From NCBI RefSeq assembly GCF_001937065.1, contig NZ_MOWR01000002.1:248001-312000 (forward strand): a stretch of 64,000 bases of DNA. Reading direction: 5' to 3'. The DNA is from Streptococcus sp. 'caviae'. GTDB lineage: Bacteria > Bacillota > Bacilli > Lactobacillales > Streptococcaceae. The notes under the pieces were generated by a model. That model was not told where the DNA came from and ran no database searches. It saw only the letters and a list, made by a program, of their open reading frames with translations. Position numbers and translations under genes: made by a program. Positions 1-11,193 of this stretch are shown here, in pieces (positions within the stretch are counted from its first letter, which is position 1; each line of letters opens with the position of its first letter).

Positions 1-1
1 T

Positions 2-70
2 TTTAACAAGCTGTCTGCCAGCAATCGTACAGAGGCTGTCAGAATTGCGCGTGAAGAGAATTGGATTTAA
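2..70 (+). CDS. Response regulator, LuxR/NarL type, C-terminal end (partial)
   Basis: The window opens inside an open frame that encodes about 22 residues and stops with TAA at 68-70. The visible peptide contains SNRTEAVRIAREENWI, which matches the recognition-helix end of a GerE/LuxR-type helix-turn-helix (pattern NRTEAVxxA). That domain closes NarL/LiaR-class response regulators, so this is probably the DNA-binding end of a two-component regulator whose kinase lies outside the window. Only the last third of the HTH is visible, so the exact regulator cannot be named. Confidence 0.6.
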   Translation, partial: FNKLSASNRTEAVRIAREENWI

Positions 71-94
71 GATCGATAAAAATAATTTGCAACT

Positions 95-155
95 AAAAAA
101 GGAGAAACAGCGGCTCACGATGTCATATCATGAACGTGCTGTTTTCTCCTTTTTC
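95..155. terminator. Bidirectional intrinsic terminator between response regulator and gtrA
   Basis: A-rich left arm AAAAAAGGAGAAACAGC (about 95-111) pairs with GCTGTTTTCTCCTTTTT (about 138-154). The T-run works for the plus-strand regulator and the A-run for the convergent gtrA gene. Confidence 0.8.
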
Positions 156-177
156 TATTTGCAGCAAGACTGCTTTT

Positions 178-633
178 TTATTTTTTATTTTTGAAAATAA
201 AGAATTTACTGATGACATAGTTGGTTACCATGATTAATACCTGACCGATTAAGGTAGCGATAGCATTAACCCAGGACATGTTATTGCCGACAAACTGGCC
301 GATAATTCCCGGGAATTGGTCAACTAAAAGATAGGCTAAACCAGTATCCAAAGACAATGTTGACAGGCGCGCCAAGAAAAACTTGACAAAACGGCTTTGC
401 CAGCCCTGCCTTGCCTGATTAAAAGCATAGGTATCATTAACCACAAAAGCAAAAACAATAGCCAAGACATTAGCGATAGTTGTTGTCAGGGTGGCATTTT
501 TCAAAATAGGGTAGATGATTACAATGCGAAGAATAGCATAAAAGATAGTTGTTAGAACCCCTGCAACCAAATACTTAAAAACTTCGTGCCGGGTTACTCT
601 TTTTAGAAAATCAGTCGTTAATAATTTTTTCAT
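178..633 (-). CDS. GtrA family membrane protein
   Basis: The 151-residue protein has four predicted membrane helices (roughly residues 19-42, 48-67, 85-104 and 122-143). It carries the GtrA-family marks: an NDTYAFN segment after helix 2 and a closing NYVISKFFIFK stretch. GtrA proteins act in the cytoplasmic membrane, often in transfer of lipid-linked sugars to cell-surface polysaccharide; the substrate here is unknown. It is a monocistronic minus-strand gene. No Shine-Dalgarno precedes the ATG, and a TGATATAGT extended -10 (640-645) ends six bases before the start, so the mRNA may be leaderless. Confidence 0.8.
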   Translation of the reverse strand: MKKLLTTDFLKRVTRHEVFKYLVAGVLTTIFYAILRIVIIYPILKNATLTTTIANVLAIVFAFVVNDTYAFNQARQGWQSRFVKFFLARLSTLSLDTGLAYLLVDQFPGIIGQFVGNNMSWVNAIATLIGQVLIMVTNYVISKFFIFKNKK

Positions 634-639
634 AAACTT

Positions 640-648
640 ACTATATCA
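640..648 (-). promoter_or_regulatory. Extended -10 of gtrA, right at the start codon
   Basis: On the minus strand TGATATAGT is followed by AAGTTT and then ATG. Transcription would begin at or within a base or two of the start codon. Confidence 0.45.
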
Positions 649-664
649 AAAAAAGTGGAAATAT

Positions 665-672
665 GCTATACT
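665..672 (+). promoter_or_regulatory. Extended -10 of the queT leader
   Basis: TGCTATACT ending at 672 is an extended -10 (TATACT 667-672), about 20 bases upstream of the riboswitch aptamer. No good -35 is visible, as is common with extended -10 promoters. Confidence 0.5.
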
Positions 673-691
673 GAATAAGTTGCTCAGCAAC

Positions 692-752
692 CCTTGGTGC
701 TTACTTCCCTTTCACCAAGCATATTATAAACGGGACAACCGTCAAAGGAGAA
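692..752 (+). ncRNA. preQ1-II riboswitch
   Basis: The leader holds the class II preQ1 aptamer known from streptococci. Stem CTTGGTGCTT (693-702) pairs with CACCAAG (713-719). It is followed by CATATTATA, a small ACGGGACAACCGT hairpin and the downstream AAAGGAG, which is also the Shine-Dalgarno of queT (744-750). Burying that AAAGGAG in the pseudoknot when preQ1 binds would stop translation of queT. Its place directly before a QueT transporter gene agrees with the known genomic context of this class. Confidence 0.9.
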
Positions 753-755
753 ATA

Positions 756-1268
756 ATGAAACAATTAACTGTTCGTGATTTAAGCCATATTGCTATTGTA
801 GCAGCTGTATACGTGGTGCTGACTGCCACACCGCCTCTCAATGCTCTGTCATACGGCGGCATACAGTTTCGTTTAGCTGAGATGCTTTATTTTTTGGCTT
901 TTTTCAATCCTAAATACATTATTGCTGTAACGCTGGGCTGTATGATTGCCAATGCCATGGGCACAATTGGTCTGGTAGATGTTTTTGTCGGCGGCGGCTC
1001 AACCCTTATTTTTGTCAGCTTAGGCGTTATTCTTTTTGCCAAATACAAAGATGCTTATCTTTTTAAAGGGTTCATCAACAAAGCCTTCTTTTATTTTGCC
1101 ATCTTTTTTTCCTTGTCTATGTTTACCATTGCAGCAGAATTAAAGGTGATTTTTAATACGCCTTTTTGGATAACTTGGCTGACAACAGCTCTGGGAGAAT
1201 TTGCTTCCCTGCTTATCGGTGCACTGGTGATTGACCGAGCCGGCAAACATATTGATTTCACTAAATAA
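756..1268 (+). CDS. queT: QueT family queuosine-precursor transporter
   Basis: The 170-residue, strongly hydrophobic protein resembles the QueT/COG4708 family, the predicted substrate-binding (S) component of an ECF transporter for queuosine precursors such as preQ1. Several membrane helices span residues 10-160, with the conserved FRLAEMLYFLAFFNPKYI region after the first helix. The start is fixed by AAAGGAG five bases upstream. The preQ1-II riboswitch that ends on this Shine-Dalgarno supports the substrate. As an S-component it needs the shared EcfA/EcfT energising module, which is not in this window. Confidence 0.9.
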   Translation: MKQLTVRDLSHIAIVAAVYVVLTATPPLNALSYGGIQFRLAEMLYFLAFFNPKYIIAVTLGCMIANAMGTIGLVDVFVGGGSTLIFVSLGVILFAKYKDAYLFKGFINKAFFYFAIFFSLSMFTIAAELKVIFNTPFWITWLTTALGEFASLLIGALVIDRAGKHIDFTK

Positions 1269-1292
1269 CCTTCTGTGTGAAGGTTATTTTTT
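1264..1292 (+). terminator. Terminator of queT
   Basis: AATAACCTTC and GAAGGTTATT form a 10-bp stem with a TGTGT loop and a TTTTT tail, directly on the queT stop codon. Confidence 0.85.
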
Positions 1293-1402
1293 ATACTCTT
1301 CAAAAATCAAAACTATATGTCGTTGCCTTCGCTTTGCCTACCCTACCTTAGTACAGCCTGCAGCTCGTCGCCTAGTCTATTTTTGATTCTTATTGAGTAT
1401 AA
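1290..1402. repeat. MITE-like element with terminal inverted repeats
   Basis: About 112 bp bounded by imperfect inverted repeats: TTATACTC plus CAAAAATCAAAA at the left, and the complement of GATTCTTATTGAGTATAA at the right. The interior is GC-richer and carries no gene. It looks like a small non-autonomous repeat of a kind scattered in streptococcal genomes. No second full copy lies in this window. Confidence 0.5.
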
Positions 1403-1572
1403 GAAAGGCAATGCTTGCAGGAAAAAATTGCCGAATTTATCAGCTCAAGCAGTCTGCTGGGATTATGGTTTAGGAGTAAGCAGCAGAGCATGCGTTTCAG
1501 TCGGTGAAATCATTTTTATGAATTTTCATCTTGTTTTTATTTTCTGATTTAAAAATTAAGGAAAGCCAGTGA

Positions 1573-3552
<1,980 letters not shown>

Positions 3553-3565
3553 AGGGAGAAAGAAT

Positions 3566-4609
3566 ATGGTAAGAAAACGCAAACGGGCACGTTTGATTTA
3601 TAATCCGACCTCCGGTCAGGAAATCATGAAGAAAAATGTGGCAGATGTTTTAGACCTTCTTGAGGGCTTTGGCTATGAGACCAGTGCTTTTCAAACGACT
3701 CCTGAAGCAGATTCTGCCAAAAACGAAGCAAGGCGTGCTGCTGTTGCCGGTTTTGACCTTGTTATTGCAGCAGGCGGAGACGGAACAATCAACGAGGTGG
3801 TCAGCGGTATTGCGCCTTTGAAACGGCGTCCTAAGATGGCCATTATTCCTACCGGCACAACCAATGACTTTGCCCGAGCCCTTAAGATTCCTCGCGGCAA
3901 TCCGGTTGAAGCAGCGAAGCTCATCGGCAAGAATCAGACGGTCCATATGGACATCGGTCAGGCTTACAAGGACAAATACTTTATCAATATTGCCGCAGCT
4001 GGCAGTCTGACTGAACTGACTTACAGTGTGCCCAGTCAGCTGAAAACGATATTTGGCTACTTGGCTTATCTGGTCAAGGGAGCTGAATTGCTGCCGCGCG
4101 TCCGCAATGTTCCTGTCAAGGTATTTCACGACCACGGTGTTTTTGAAGGCGAAGCTTCCATGATTTTTGTGGCTCTGACCAATTCGGTCGGCGGTTTTGA
4201 AACCATTGCTCCGGATGCCAAATTAGACGATGGCAAATTCACCTTGATTTTGGTTAAGACGGCCAACCTCTTCGAACTGACTGATCTGATTCGGCTTGTT
4301 CTTACCGGCGGCCGGCATATCAACCATAAAAAAATTGAATACATCAAAACGAGCTATCTGAAAATAATTCCTCAGGGCAATCCTCCTAAGAGAATGATGA
4401 TTAACCTTGATGGTGAGTACGGCGGCGATGCACCGATTGAATTGCGCAATCTGAATAATCATATTGAATTTTTCGCCAATACAGATGAGATTTCTGACGA
4501 TGCGATTACGCTTGATACGGAAGAATTGGCCTTAGAAGCAATCGCTCAGAAATTCGCTAAAGAAGCCGAAAGTTTAGATGGGCTGGACAAGTCAGAGGAG
4601 ACAAATTAG
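3566..4609 (+). CDS. dgkB: Diacylglycerol kinase family lipid kinase (DgkB/YegS-like)
   Basis: A 347-residue soluble kinase with NPTSG (residues 13-17) and the nucleotide-binding GGDGT (70-74) that define the DAGK catalytic domain. Such enzymes phosphorylate diacylglycerol from lipoteichoic acid synthesis back to phosphatidic acid at the inner membrane face. It is well placed behind GGGAGAAAG, 13 bases after ligA and 14 bases before pulA. The lipid substrate is inferred from the family, and the C-terminal 50 residues are acidic and variable. Confidence 0.85.
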   Translation: MVRKRKRARLIYNPTSGQEIMKKNVADVLDLLEGFGYETSAFQTTPEADSAKNEARRAAVAGFDLVIAAGGDGTINEVVSGIAPLKRRPKMAIIPTGTTNDFARALKIPRGNPVEAAKLIGKNQTVHMDIGQAYKDKYFINIAAAGSLTELTYSVPSQLKTIFGYLAYLVKGAELLPRVRNVPVKVFHDHGVFEGEASMIFVALTNSVGGFETIAPDAKLDDGKFTLILVKTANLFELTDLIRLVLTGGRHINHKKIEYIKTSYLKIIPQGNPPKRMMINLDGEYGGDAPIELRNLNNHIEFFANTDEISDDAITLDTEELALEAIAQKFAKEAESLDGLDKSEETN

Positions 4610-4623
4610 TTAGGCAGGAATAC

Positions 4624-6837
4624 ATGAAAAATGTTGTAGTTGTACACTACCACAGCAATAAAGGACGTTATTTTGATTTCAGCATGTGGCAATGGCTGGA
4701 AGGGCAGATGGGAAAGGATGCTTCCTTTTCTCGCTTTGACAGTTTTGGAATTGTCGGCAGTCTTACCTATGAATCAGAGTCATTTCAAAATCATGTTTAT
4801 TTGATTGTCAAAAATACAGATTGGTCTGTCAGGACACCTGATTTTAAGATTAACTGTCAGCCCGGTCTGCCTAAAATGGAGGTGTGGATTGTTGAAGGTG
4901 ATAACACCCTTTACTATTCCAGACAGGCTGCTGTGACCAGCCATGCTTACCGTCAGCGCCAGCCGCATGCCTTTGATATGGCTGTTAACAGCAAGCGTTT
5001 CGACCAAGAATGGGGCTTTCAGGGCTGGCTGGGTTTTTCCTACCAAAAAGATGCGACGGAATTTCGCCTCTGGGCGCCGACAGCTAAGAGGGTTGAGCTG
5101 ATTCTTTACAGTTCAACCACTGAAAACGCCAGTGTCAGTCAGGTCATCAGCATGAATCGGGGAGACAGCAGAACACCTGCCGACCACAGGACCAATACGC
5201 AGGGAGTCTGGTTCTTAAAAGTGGAAGGGGATCTGAACTTTAATGCTTACCGTTATCGTGTTTATTACAGGAAGCGGACGTTCAGGGATACCAGAGACCC
5301 TTATTCGATTGCAGCGACAGCAGACGGCAGACGTTCTGTCGTTGTCGCAGCCAGCGATTTGCAGCCTGAGGGCTTTGCGGTTAAGCAGGGCAGGGATGCC
5401 GTCTGGCGGCTCAGCAATCCCAATAAAGCAGTAATCACAGAGATGCATATCAGAGATTTTTCCAAGTCTCAAACATCAGGCGTTCGGCCGGAAAACCGCG
5501 GAAAATTTCTGGGAGCCTTTGAAAAGGGCACTAAAAATCAGTACGGCGACTCAACTGCCTTTGACTACCTTAAAAATTTAGGCATTAATTATGTTCAGCT
5601 GCAGCCGGTCTTTGACCATCATCAAACCTTTGAGGCAGATGGCTCCTATGCCTATAACTGGGGCTATGATCCCGAAAATTACAATGTCCCTGAGGCCAGC
5701 TTTGCCAGCAATCCTCAAGCGCCGACTACTAGAATTCTTGAGCTCAAACAGCTGATTCAGGCTTATCATGATGCAGGAATCGGTGTTATCATGGATGTTG
5801 TCTACAATCACACTTATTCGAATTCAGATTCGGCCTTTCAGCTGGCAGTGCCGGACTATTACTATCGCATGAACCGTGACGGCTCCTTTCAAAACGGCTC
5901 TGGCTGCGGCAATGAAACAGCCAGCGAAAAGGAAATGTTCCGCAAATATATGATTGACTCTGTCCTTTATTGGATAAAAGCCTATAATATTGACGGCTTT
6001 CGTTTTGATTTGATGGGGCTCCATGATGTTGAAACCATGAACGCTATCAGGCAGGCTGTTGATGAGATTGATCCGAATATTCTGCTTTACGGCGAAGGTT
6101 GGGACATGGGGGTTGGGCTCATGCCCGAAGATAAGGCTAAAAAAGACAATGCCCATCAGATGCCTCGCATCGGTTTCTTTAATGATGATGTCAGAAATGC
6201 TATTAAAGGTGCTGAGATTTACGGGGATTTCAAACGCGGCTTTGTTTCTGGAGAAGCAACCGAATACGAACTGGCCAAGGGAATGCTGGGAAGCGATGAG
6301 CTAGCACCTTATCTGGCACCCAATCAGGTACTTAACTATGTTGAAGCACATGATAACTACAATCTGAATGACCTTCTTTTAGAGTTGCACCCTGAAGATG
6401 ACAAGGCCAGTCACATTAAGCGGGTGGAACTGGCTACCAGTCTGGGCATTCTCATGCAGGGTATGGTCTTTATGCAGTTGGGACAGGAATTCCTGCGGAC
6501 TAAGCTCTTTGCGACAGGTTCTGACGGGGAGCTGACCGCTGCGGATAAGGAACGGGCCATGAACAGTTATAATGCACCCGATGCTGTCAATCAGATTAAC
6601 TGGGATCATGTCACTCTCTATCGATCGACTGTTGATTTTGTAAAAAATTTGATTTATTTGAAAACGCAGGAAACCGCCTTTTCATATCAGAGCTTTGAGG
6701 ACATTCGCAAACACGTTTATGTAGCGTCGGCTGAATATGGCTCGGGACTGGTCACTGTCAATGTCAGCGGTGCTGGTAAAGTTTTCCAATTAGACTTTAA
6801 TGCAAATGAGAAAAAGACTGAAATTAATATGACATAG
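4624..6837 (+). CDS. pulA: Type I pullulanase, cytoplasmic
   Basis: The 737-residue alpha-1,6-glucosidase of GH13 has the type I pullulanase signature YNWGYDP, the nucleophile in DGFRFD (D462), the acid/base in YGEGWD (E491) and the third carboxylate in EAHDNY (D577). An N-terminal beta module and CBM48-like segment precede the barrel. There is no signal peptide or sorting signal, so it should debranch imported maltodextrin or stored glycogen inside the cell. It lies immediately before the glycogen operon but ahead of its promoter. Confidence 0.93.
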   Translation: MKNVVVVHYHSNKGRYFDFSMWQWLEGQMGKDASFSRFDSFGIVGSLTYESESFQNHVYLIVKNTDWSVRTPDFKINCQPGLPKMEVWIVEGDNTLYYSRQAAVTSHAYRQRQPHAFDMAVNSKRFDQEWGFQGWLGFSYQKDATEFRLWAPTAKRVELILYSSTTENASVSQVISMNRGDSRTPADHRTNTQGVWFLKVEGDLNFNAYRYRVYYRKRTFRDTRDPYSIAATADGRRSVVVAASDLQPEGFAVKQGRDAVWRLSNPNKAVITEMHIRDFSKSQTSGVRPENRGKFLGAFEKGTKNQYGDSTAFDYLKNLGINYVQLQPVFDHHQTFEADGSYAYNWGYDPENYNVPEASFASNPQAPTTRILELKQLIQAYHDAGIGVIMDVVYNHTYSNSDSAFQLAVPDYYYRMNRDGSFQNGSGCGNETASEKEMFRKYMIDSVLYWIKAYNIDGFRFDLMGLHDVETMNAIRQAVDEIDPNILLYGEGWDMGVGLMPEDKAKKDNAHQMPRIGFFNDDVRNAIKGAEIYGDFKRGFVSGEATEYELAKGMLGSDELAPYLAPNQVLNYVEAHDNYNLNDLLLELHPEDDKASHIKRVELATSLGILMQGMVFMQLGQEFLRTKLFATGSDGELTAADKERAMNSYNAPDAVNQINWDHVTLYRSTVDFVKNLIYLKTQETAFSYQSFEDIRKHVYVASAEYGSGLVTVNVSGAGKVFQLDFNANEKKTEINMT

Positions 6838-6857
6838 AATGAAAAGTATGCTATAAT
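6829..6857 (+). promoter_or_regulatory. Promoter of the glg operon
   Basis: ATGACA (6829-6834), a 17-base spacer and TATAAT (6852-6857, with upstream TATGC) form a near-consensus sigma-A promoter overlapping the 3' end of pulA. Confidence 0.75.
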
Positions 6858-6870
6858 ATGAGTAAAGATA

Positions 6871-6885
6871 TAGATAGCGCTTTCA
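6871..6885 (+). promoter_or_regulatory. cre-like catabolite site
   Basis: TAGATAGCGCTTTCA matches the CcpA cre consensus WTGNAANCGNWNNCA with two mismatches in the left half. It lies just past the predicted transcription start, a position where CcpA would repress. Confidence 0.5.
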
Positions 6886-6938
6886 TATTGAATCATTGAT
6901 TTGAAAATTTGATAGCTGTGGTCCTTGAATTAAAAAAT

Positions 6939-6975
6939 AATCCAAGTTTTTGCTTGGGTTGTTTTTGTTTTATTA
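6939..6975 (+). terminator. Terminator-like hairpin in the glgB leader
   Basis: AATCCAAG and CTTGGGTT pair around a six-base loop, followed by GTTTTTGTTTTATT. It could end pulA read-through. It lies downstream of the glg promoter, so it may attenuate glgB transcription. Confidence 0.7.
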
Positions 6976-7023
6976 AGGCATAATTATTATATTTTTAACG
7001 AATTAACTAGAGGAGGTGGTTGA

Positions 7024-8910
7024 ATGGACGAAAAAGAGGCATTGAGAACATTCGGAACGGGTGAAAATTTCCATGCGCAGCATTATTTTGGTTTTCATGA
7101 AACCGAAAGAGATGGTGTTAAGGGATATGTCTTTAGAGTCTGGGCGCCCAATGCTGAAGATCTTCATTTGATCGGTGATTTTACAGGGTGGTTTGACAAT
7201 CCTCTGCAGATGCAAAAAAATGAAGCCGGTGTTTGGGAGGTCTTTACTGATTTGCCTAAGGAGGGGCACATTTATAAATATCTTGTGACGCGTCAGGGCG
7301 GACAGATTGTCGAAAAGATTGATCCCTTTGCTATTTATCTGGAAGAGCGTCCGGGGACAGGCTCCGTGATCAGAACCATTCCTGAAAAGAAATGGAAAGA
7401 CGGATTGTGGCTAGGCCGCCGCAAACGCTTAGGATTCTTTAAGCGTCCGGTTAATATTTACGAAGTTCATGCTGGCTCATGGAAGCACAATGAGGATGGC
7501 AGTCCTTACACCTTTGACCAATTAAAAGATGAGCTGGTTCCTTATCTGGTTAAGATGAACTATACGCATGTTGAATTCATGCCGCTTATGGCTCATCCTC
7601 TGGGCATGAGCTGGGGCTATCAGCTCATGGGATTCTTTGCTTTTGAACACACTTATGGAACACCGGAGCAATTTCAAGACTTTGTTGAAGCCTGCCACTT
7701 AAACAACATTGGTGTTATTGTTGACTGGGTTCCGGGGCATTTCACTATCAATGATGATGCCTTGGCTTACTTTGACGGCACACCGACCTTTGAATATCAG
7801 GATCATGACAGGGCCCACAACTACCGTTGGGGAGCTTTGAACTTTGACCTCGGGAAGAATCAGGTGCAGTCTTTCCTTATTTCCAGTGCTAAATTTTGGA
7901 TAGATTTTTATCATATTGACGGTATTCGGGTTGATGCTGTCAGCAATATGCTCTATCTGGATTATGATGAAGGGCCTTGGCAGCCTAACAAAGAAGGCGG
8001 GAACCGCAATCTGGAAGGTTACTACTTCCTGCAGCGCTTAAATACAGTGCTTAAGCTGGCTCATCCGGATGTCATGATGATTGCTGAAGAATCAACGGCC
8101 ATGACCAAGATTACAGGCCGCCGCGAGGAAGGCGGTTTGGGATTTGACTATAAATGGAATATGGGCTGGATGAATGACATCCTTAAATTCTATGAAGAAG
8201 ATCCGATTTACCGCAAGTATGATTTCAATTTGGTAACCTTTAGTTTCATGTATCTCTTTTCTGAAAACTTTATTCTCCCCTTCTCGCACGACGAGGTTGT
8301 TCATGGGAAAAAGAGTCTGATGCATAAGATGTGGGGAGACCGCTACAATCAGTTTGCAGGGCTGCGCAATCTCTACACCTATCAAATGTGCCATCCCGGC
8401 AAGAAGCTGCTCTTTATGGGCAGCGAATACGGCCAGTTTTTAGAATGGAAATACGACCATGAATTGGAATGGGGCAATTTAGAGGAAGAAGACGGGCTGA
8501 ATTTGAAAATGCAGGCCTTTACAAGCAAGCTCAATCAATTTTACAAGGATCACAAAGTTCTCTGGCAGGTCGATACCAGCTATGATGGTTTGGAAATAAT
8601 TGATGCGGATAATGTTGATCAAAGTGTCCTGTCTTTCATCCGTAAAAACGAGAAAGGAGATTTACTGGTTTGCGTCTTTAATATGGCTCCTGTGGAACGC
8701 AAAGATTTCACCATAGGTGTGCCGGTTGCCGGTATTTATGAGGAAATCTGGAACACAGAACTTGAAGAATTTGGCGGCGTCTGGAAAGAGCATAATGAAA
8801 CGGTCAAAACGCAAAAGGATTTGTGGAAGGACTATGAAAATACGCTCAGTTTCACTCTGCCGGCTTTGGGAGCAAGTATCTGGAAAATTAAACGTCGTTT
8901 AAGAAAATAA
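7024..8910 (+). CDS. glgB: 1,4-alpha-glucan branching enzyme
   Basis: The 628-residue GH13 enzyme puts alpha-1,6 branches into glycogen. It has an N-terminal CBM48 (about 25-115) and a barrel with the nucleophile in IRVDAV (D304), the acid/base in IAEEST (E355) and the transition-state carboxylate in SHDEVVHGK (D423). AGGAGGTGG lies just before the ATG. It is the first gene of the glgBCDAP operon; the next gene starts 23 bases later. Confidence 0.96.
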   Translation: MDEKEALRTFGTGENFHAQHYFGFHETERDGVKGYVFRVWAPNAEDLHLIGDFTGWFDNPLQMQKNEAGVWEVFTDLPKEGHIYKYLVTRQGGQIVEKIDPFAIYLEERPGTGSVIRTIPEKKWKDGLWLGRRKRLGFFKRPVNIYEVHAGSWKHNEDGSPYTFDQLKDELVPYLVKMNYTHVEFMPLMAHPLGMSWGYQLMGFFAFEHTYGTPEQFQDFVEACHLNNIGVIVDWVPGHFTINDDALAYFDGTPTFEYQDHDRAHNYRWGALNFDLGKNQVQSFLISSAKFWIDFYHIDGIRVDAVSNMLYLDYDEGPWQPNKEGGNRNLEGYYFLQRLNTVLKLAHPDVMMIAEESTAMTKITGRREEGGLGFDYKWNMGWMNDILKFYEEDPIYRKYDFNLVTFSFMYLFSENFILPFSHDEVVHGKKSLMHKMWGDRYNQFAGLRNLYTYQMCHPGKKLLFMGSEYGQFLEWKYDHELEWGNLEEEDGLNLKMQAFTSKLNQFYKDHKVLWQVDTSYDGLEIIDADNVDQSVLSFIRKNEKGDLLVCVFNMAPVERKDFTIGVPVAGIYEEIWNTELEEFGGVWKEHNETVKTQKDLWKDYENTLSFTLPALGASIWKIKRRLRK

Positions 8911-8933
8911 AAACATTTGGGAAGGAAATTCAC

Positions 8934-10073
8934 ATGAAGAATGAAATGTTAGCTTTGATCCTCGCAGGAGGACAAGGGACACGTCTGGGCAAATTGACAC
9001 AAAGTATTGCAAAGCCTGCTGTTCAATTTGGGGGACGTTACCGTATTATTGATTTTGCACTGTCAAACTGTGCTAATTCAGGAATTAATAATGTTGGTGT
9101 GATTACCCAGTACCAGCCACTGGCTCTTAATAATCATATTGGAAATGGATCAAGCTGGGGTCTTGACGGCATTGACTCTGGAACGACAGTTCTTCAGCCG
9201 TATTCCGCAACAGAAGGAAATCGTTGGTTCCAAGGAACCAGCCATGCCATCTATCAAAATATTGATTATATTGACAGCATTAATCCTGAGTATGTATTGA
9301 TTTTGTCAGGAGACCATATCTATAAGATGGACTATGATGATATGCTTCAGACGCATAAAGACAACATGGCCAGCCTGACTGTAGCTGTTATTGATGTTCC
9401 CCTCAAGGAAGCCAGCCGTTTTGGTATCATGAATACCGATTCAAATGACCGTATCGTTGAGTTTGAAGAAAAACCAAAAGAACCAAAATCAACCAAGGCT
9501 TCAATGGGAATTTACATCTTTAATTGGGACCGTCTGCGGACCATGCTTGTAGACGCTGAAAAAAATAATATTGACATGTCTGACTTTGGTCAAAACGTTA
9601 TTCCGGCCTACCTTGAATCAGGCGAACGTGTTTATACCTACAACTTCAAGGGTTACTGGAAAGATGTGGGAACAATCGAATCGCTCTGGGAAGCCAATAT
9701 GGAATATATTGGAGAAGACAATGAGCTCCACAGCCGCGACCGTTCTTGGAAAATTTATTCCAGAAACTTAATCGCACCGCCTAACTTCATTACTGATGAA
9801 GCAGACGTTAAGGATTCCCTTGTTGTGGATGGCTGCTTTGTATCCGGCAAGGTTGAACATTCCATTTTGTCAACCAATGTTCAGGTGAGAGAAGGCGCTG
9901 AAATTAAGGATTCCTTCATTATGAGCGGTGCTGTTATCGGTGAAGGCGCTAAGATTACCCGTGCCATTATCGGTGAAGGTGCTAAAATTGGTGAAGGTGT
10001 TGAAGTTGACGGAACAGATGAAGTTCAAGTTATTGGTTACAATGAAGTAGTGGGGGTTCCAAATGAAGATTGA
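8934..10073 (+). CDS. glgC: Glucose-1-phosphate adenylyltransferase, catalytic subunit
   Basis: A 379-residue ADP-glucose pyrophosphorylase that makes ADP-glucose from ATP and glucose-1-phosphate, the committed step of glycogen synthesis. The N-terminal [11 protein letters not shown] nucleotide loop is intact. The last 100 residues form a left-handed beta helix with hexapeptide repeats (IGEGAKI). In Firmicutes GlgC pairs with GlgD, encoded next with an 11-base overlap. Confidence 0.96.
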   Translation: MKNEMLALILAGGQGTRLGKLTQSIAKPAVQFGGRYRIIDFALSNCANSGINNVGVITQYQPLALNNHIGNGSSWGLDGIDSGTTVLQPYSATEGNRWFQGTSHAIYQNIDYIDSINPEYVLILSGDHIYKMDYDDMLQTHKDNMASLTVAVIDVPLKEASRFGIMNTDSNDRIVEFEEKPKEPKSTKASMGIYIFNWDRLRTMLVDAEKNNIDMSDFGQNVIPAYLESGERVYTYNFKGYWKDVGTIESLWEANMEYIGEDNELHSRDRSWKIYSRNLIAPPNFITDEADVKDSLVVDGCFVSGKVEHSILSTNVQVREGAEIKDSFIMSGAVIGEGAKITRAIIGEGAKIGEGVEVDGTDEVQVIGYNEVVGVPNED

Positions 10074-11193
10074 TAAATATTCTGCAATTTTAGGCAGCGC
10101 TATTGGCTTTCCTGAAATGGAAGGACTGACAGATACGCGTCCCTTGGCAAACCTGCCATTTGACGGCAAATACCGCTTGATTGACTTTCAGTTATCGAAT
10201 TTAGCTAATGCAGGGATTCGCAGTATTTATGGTATTTTCCGTGGACAAAACATTCGTTCCATTTTTGACCATATCAGAAGCGGCCGCGAATGGGGCTTAA
10301 ATACTCTTTTGAGTCACTATTTCCTAGGATTCTACAATACCAGAGAAGACAGTATCTACGCAGACAAGGATTACTATGATCAAATTTTGACTTATCTCAA
10401 ACGCTCAGGGTCAGATCAGACCATCTACATGTCCTGCGACATCCTGTGTAACATTGATCTCCAGCAGGTCATTCACCTGCACAATGCCAATAAGCGCAAT
10501 ATCACAGTTGTTTACAAGAAATTGCCTGTTGATATTATTTCTAAGGCCAATGATATTTTGGAAATTGATGAAACAGATACCGTTACCGGCCGTCACGATA
10601 GCCATGTCGGCAATGAATTTGAAAAAATGTCTGCAGGTATTTACATTGTTAATACCCCTTGGCTGATTGAGCAGATGGAGAAAGAAAATCAAAAAGAAAA
10701 TCCTCATAATCTTCGCTTCCTGCTTCGTGATCTGACGGTTTCTGAAAGAGCTCTGGCCTTTGAATACACTGGCTATCTGGCTAATATTTCATCAGTTAAG
10801 TCTTATTACGATGCCAATATGGATATGCTGGATTCCCAAAAATTCTATTCTCTCCTCTATTCTAACCAAAAGGTCTATACCAAGGTTAAAAATGAAGAAG
10901 CAACCTATTTTGCATCTAACTCAACCGTGAAAAATGCTCAGTTTGCTTCAGGCAGTATTGTAAAAGGTACGGTAGAGCATTCCATTATTTCACGGACTTG
11001 CTATATTGCGGATAATTCCAGAGTTGTAAGCAGTATTGTTTTTCCTAAGGTTACTATCGGTGAAGGAGCTGTGGTTGAAAATGCGATTTTGGATAAGAAT
11101 GTCAAGATTGCACCGGGAGTAACGATTCGCGGAACAGCAGATAACCCGATTGTTATAGCAAAAGCAAGTGAAATTGTTGAGGATATGGTTTGA
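10063..11193 (+). CDS. glgD: Glucose-1-phosphate adenylyltransferase, regulatory subunit
   Basis: The 376-residue paralogue of GlgC keeps the fold and beta-helix tail but lacks the GGxGTRL nucleotide loop: the equivalent segment reads [19 protein letters not shown]. That loss is typical of GlgD, which has little activity alone and tunes the GlgC-GlgD complex. It overlaps glgC by 11 bases, and its TGA overlaps the ATG of glgA by one base, so translation is probably coupled. Confidence 0.95.
   Translation: MKIDKYSAILGSAIGFPEMEGLTDTRPLANLPFDGKYRLIDFQLSNLANAGIRSIYGIFRGQNIRSIFDHIRSGREWGLNTLLSHYFLGFYNTREDSIYADKDYYDQILTYLKRSGSDQTIYMSCDILCNIDLQQVIHLHNANKRNITVVYKKLPVDIISKANDILEIDETDTVTGRHDSHVGNEFEKMSAGIYIVNTPWLIEQMEKENQKENPHNLRFLLRDLTVSERALAFEYTGYLANISSVKSYYDANMDMLDSQKFYSLLYSNQKVYTKVKNEEATYFASNSTVKNAQFASGSIVKGTVEHSIISRTCYIADNSRVVSSIVFPKVTIGEGAVVENAILDKNVKIAPGVTIRGTADNPIVIAKASEIVEDMV

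Noticed and set aside
1317..1547. 76-residue plus-strand open frame (MSLPSLCLPYLSTACSS...)
   Set aside because: It lies in the MITE-like repeat, has no ribosome-binding site and low-complexity composition; frames of this kind are common artefacts in streptococcal annotation.
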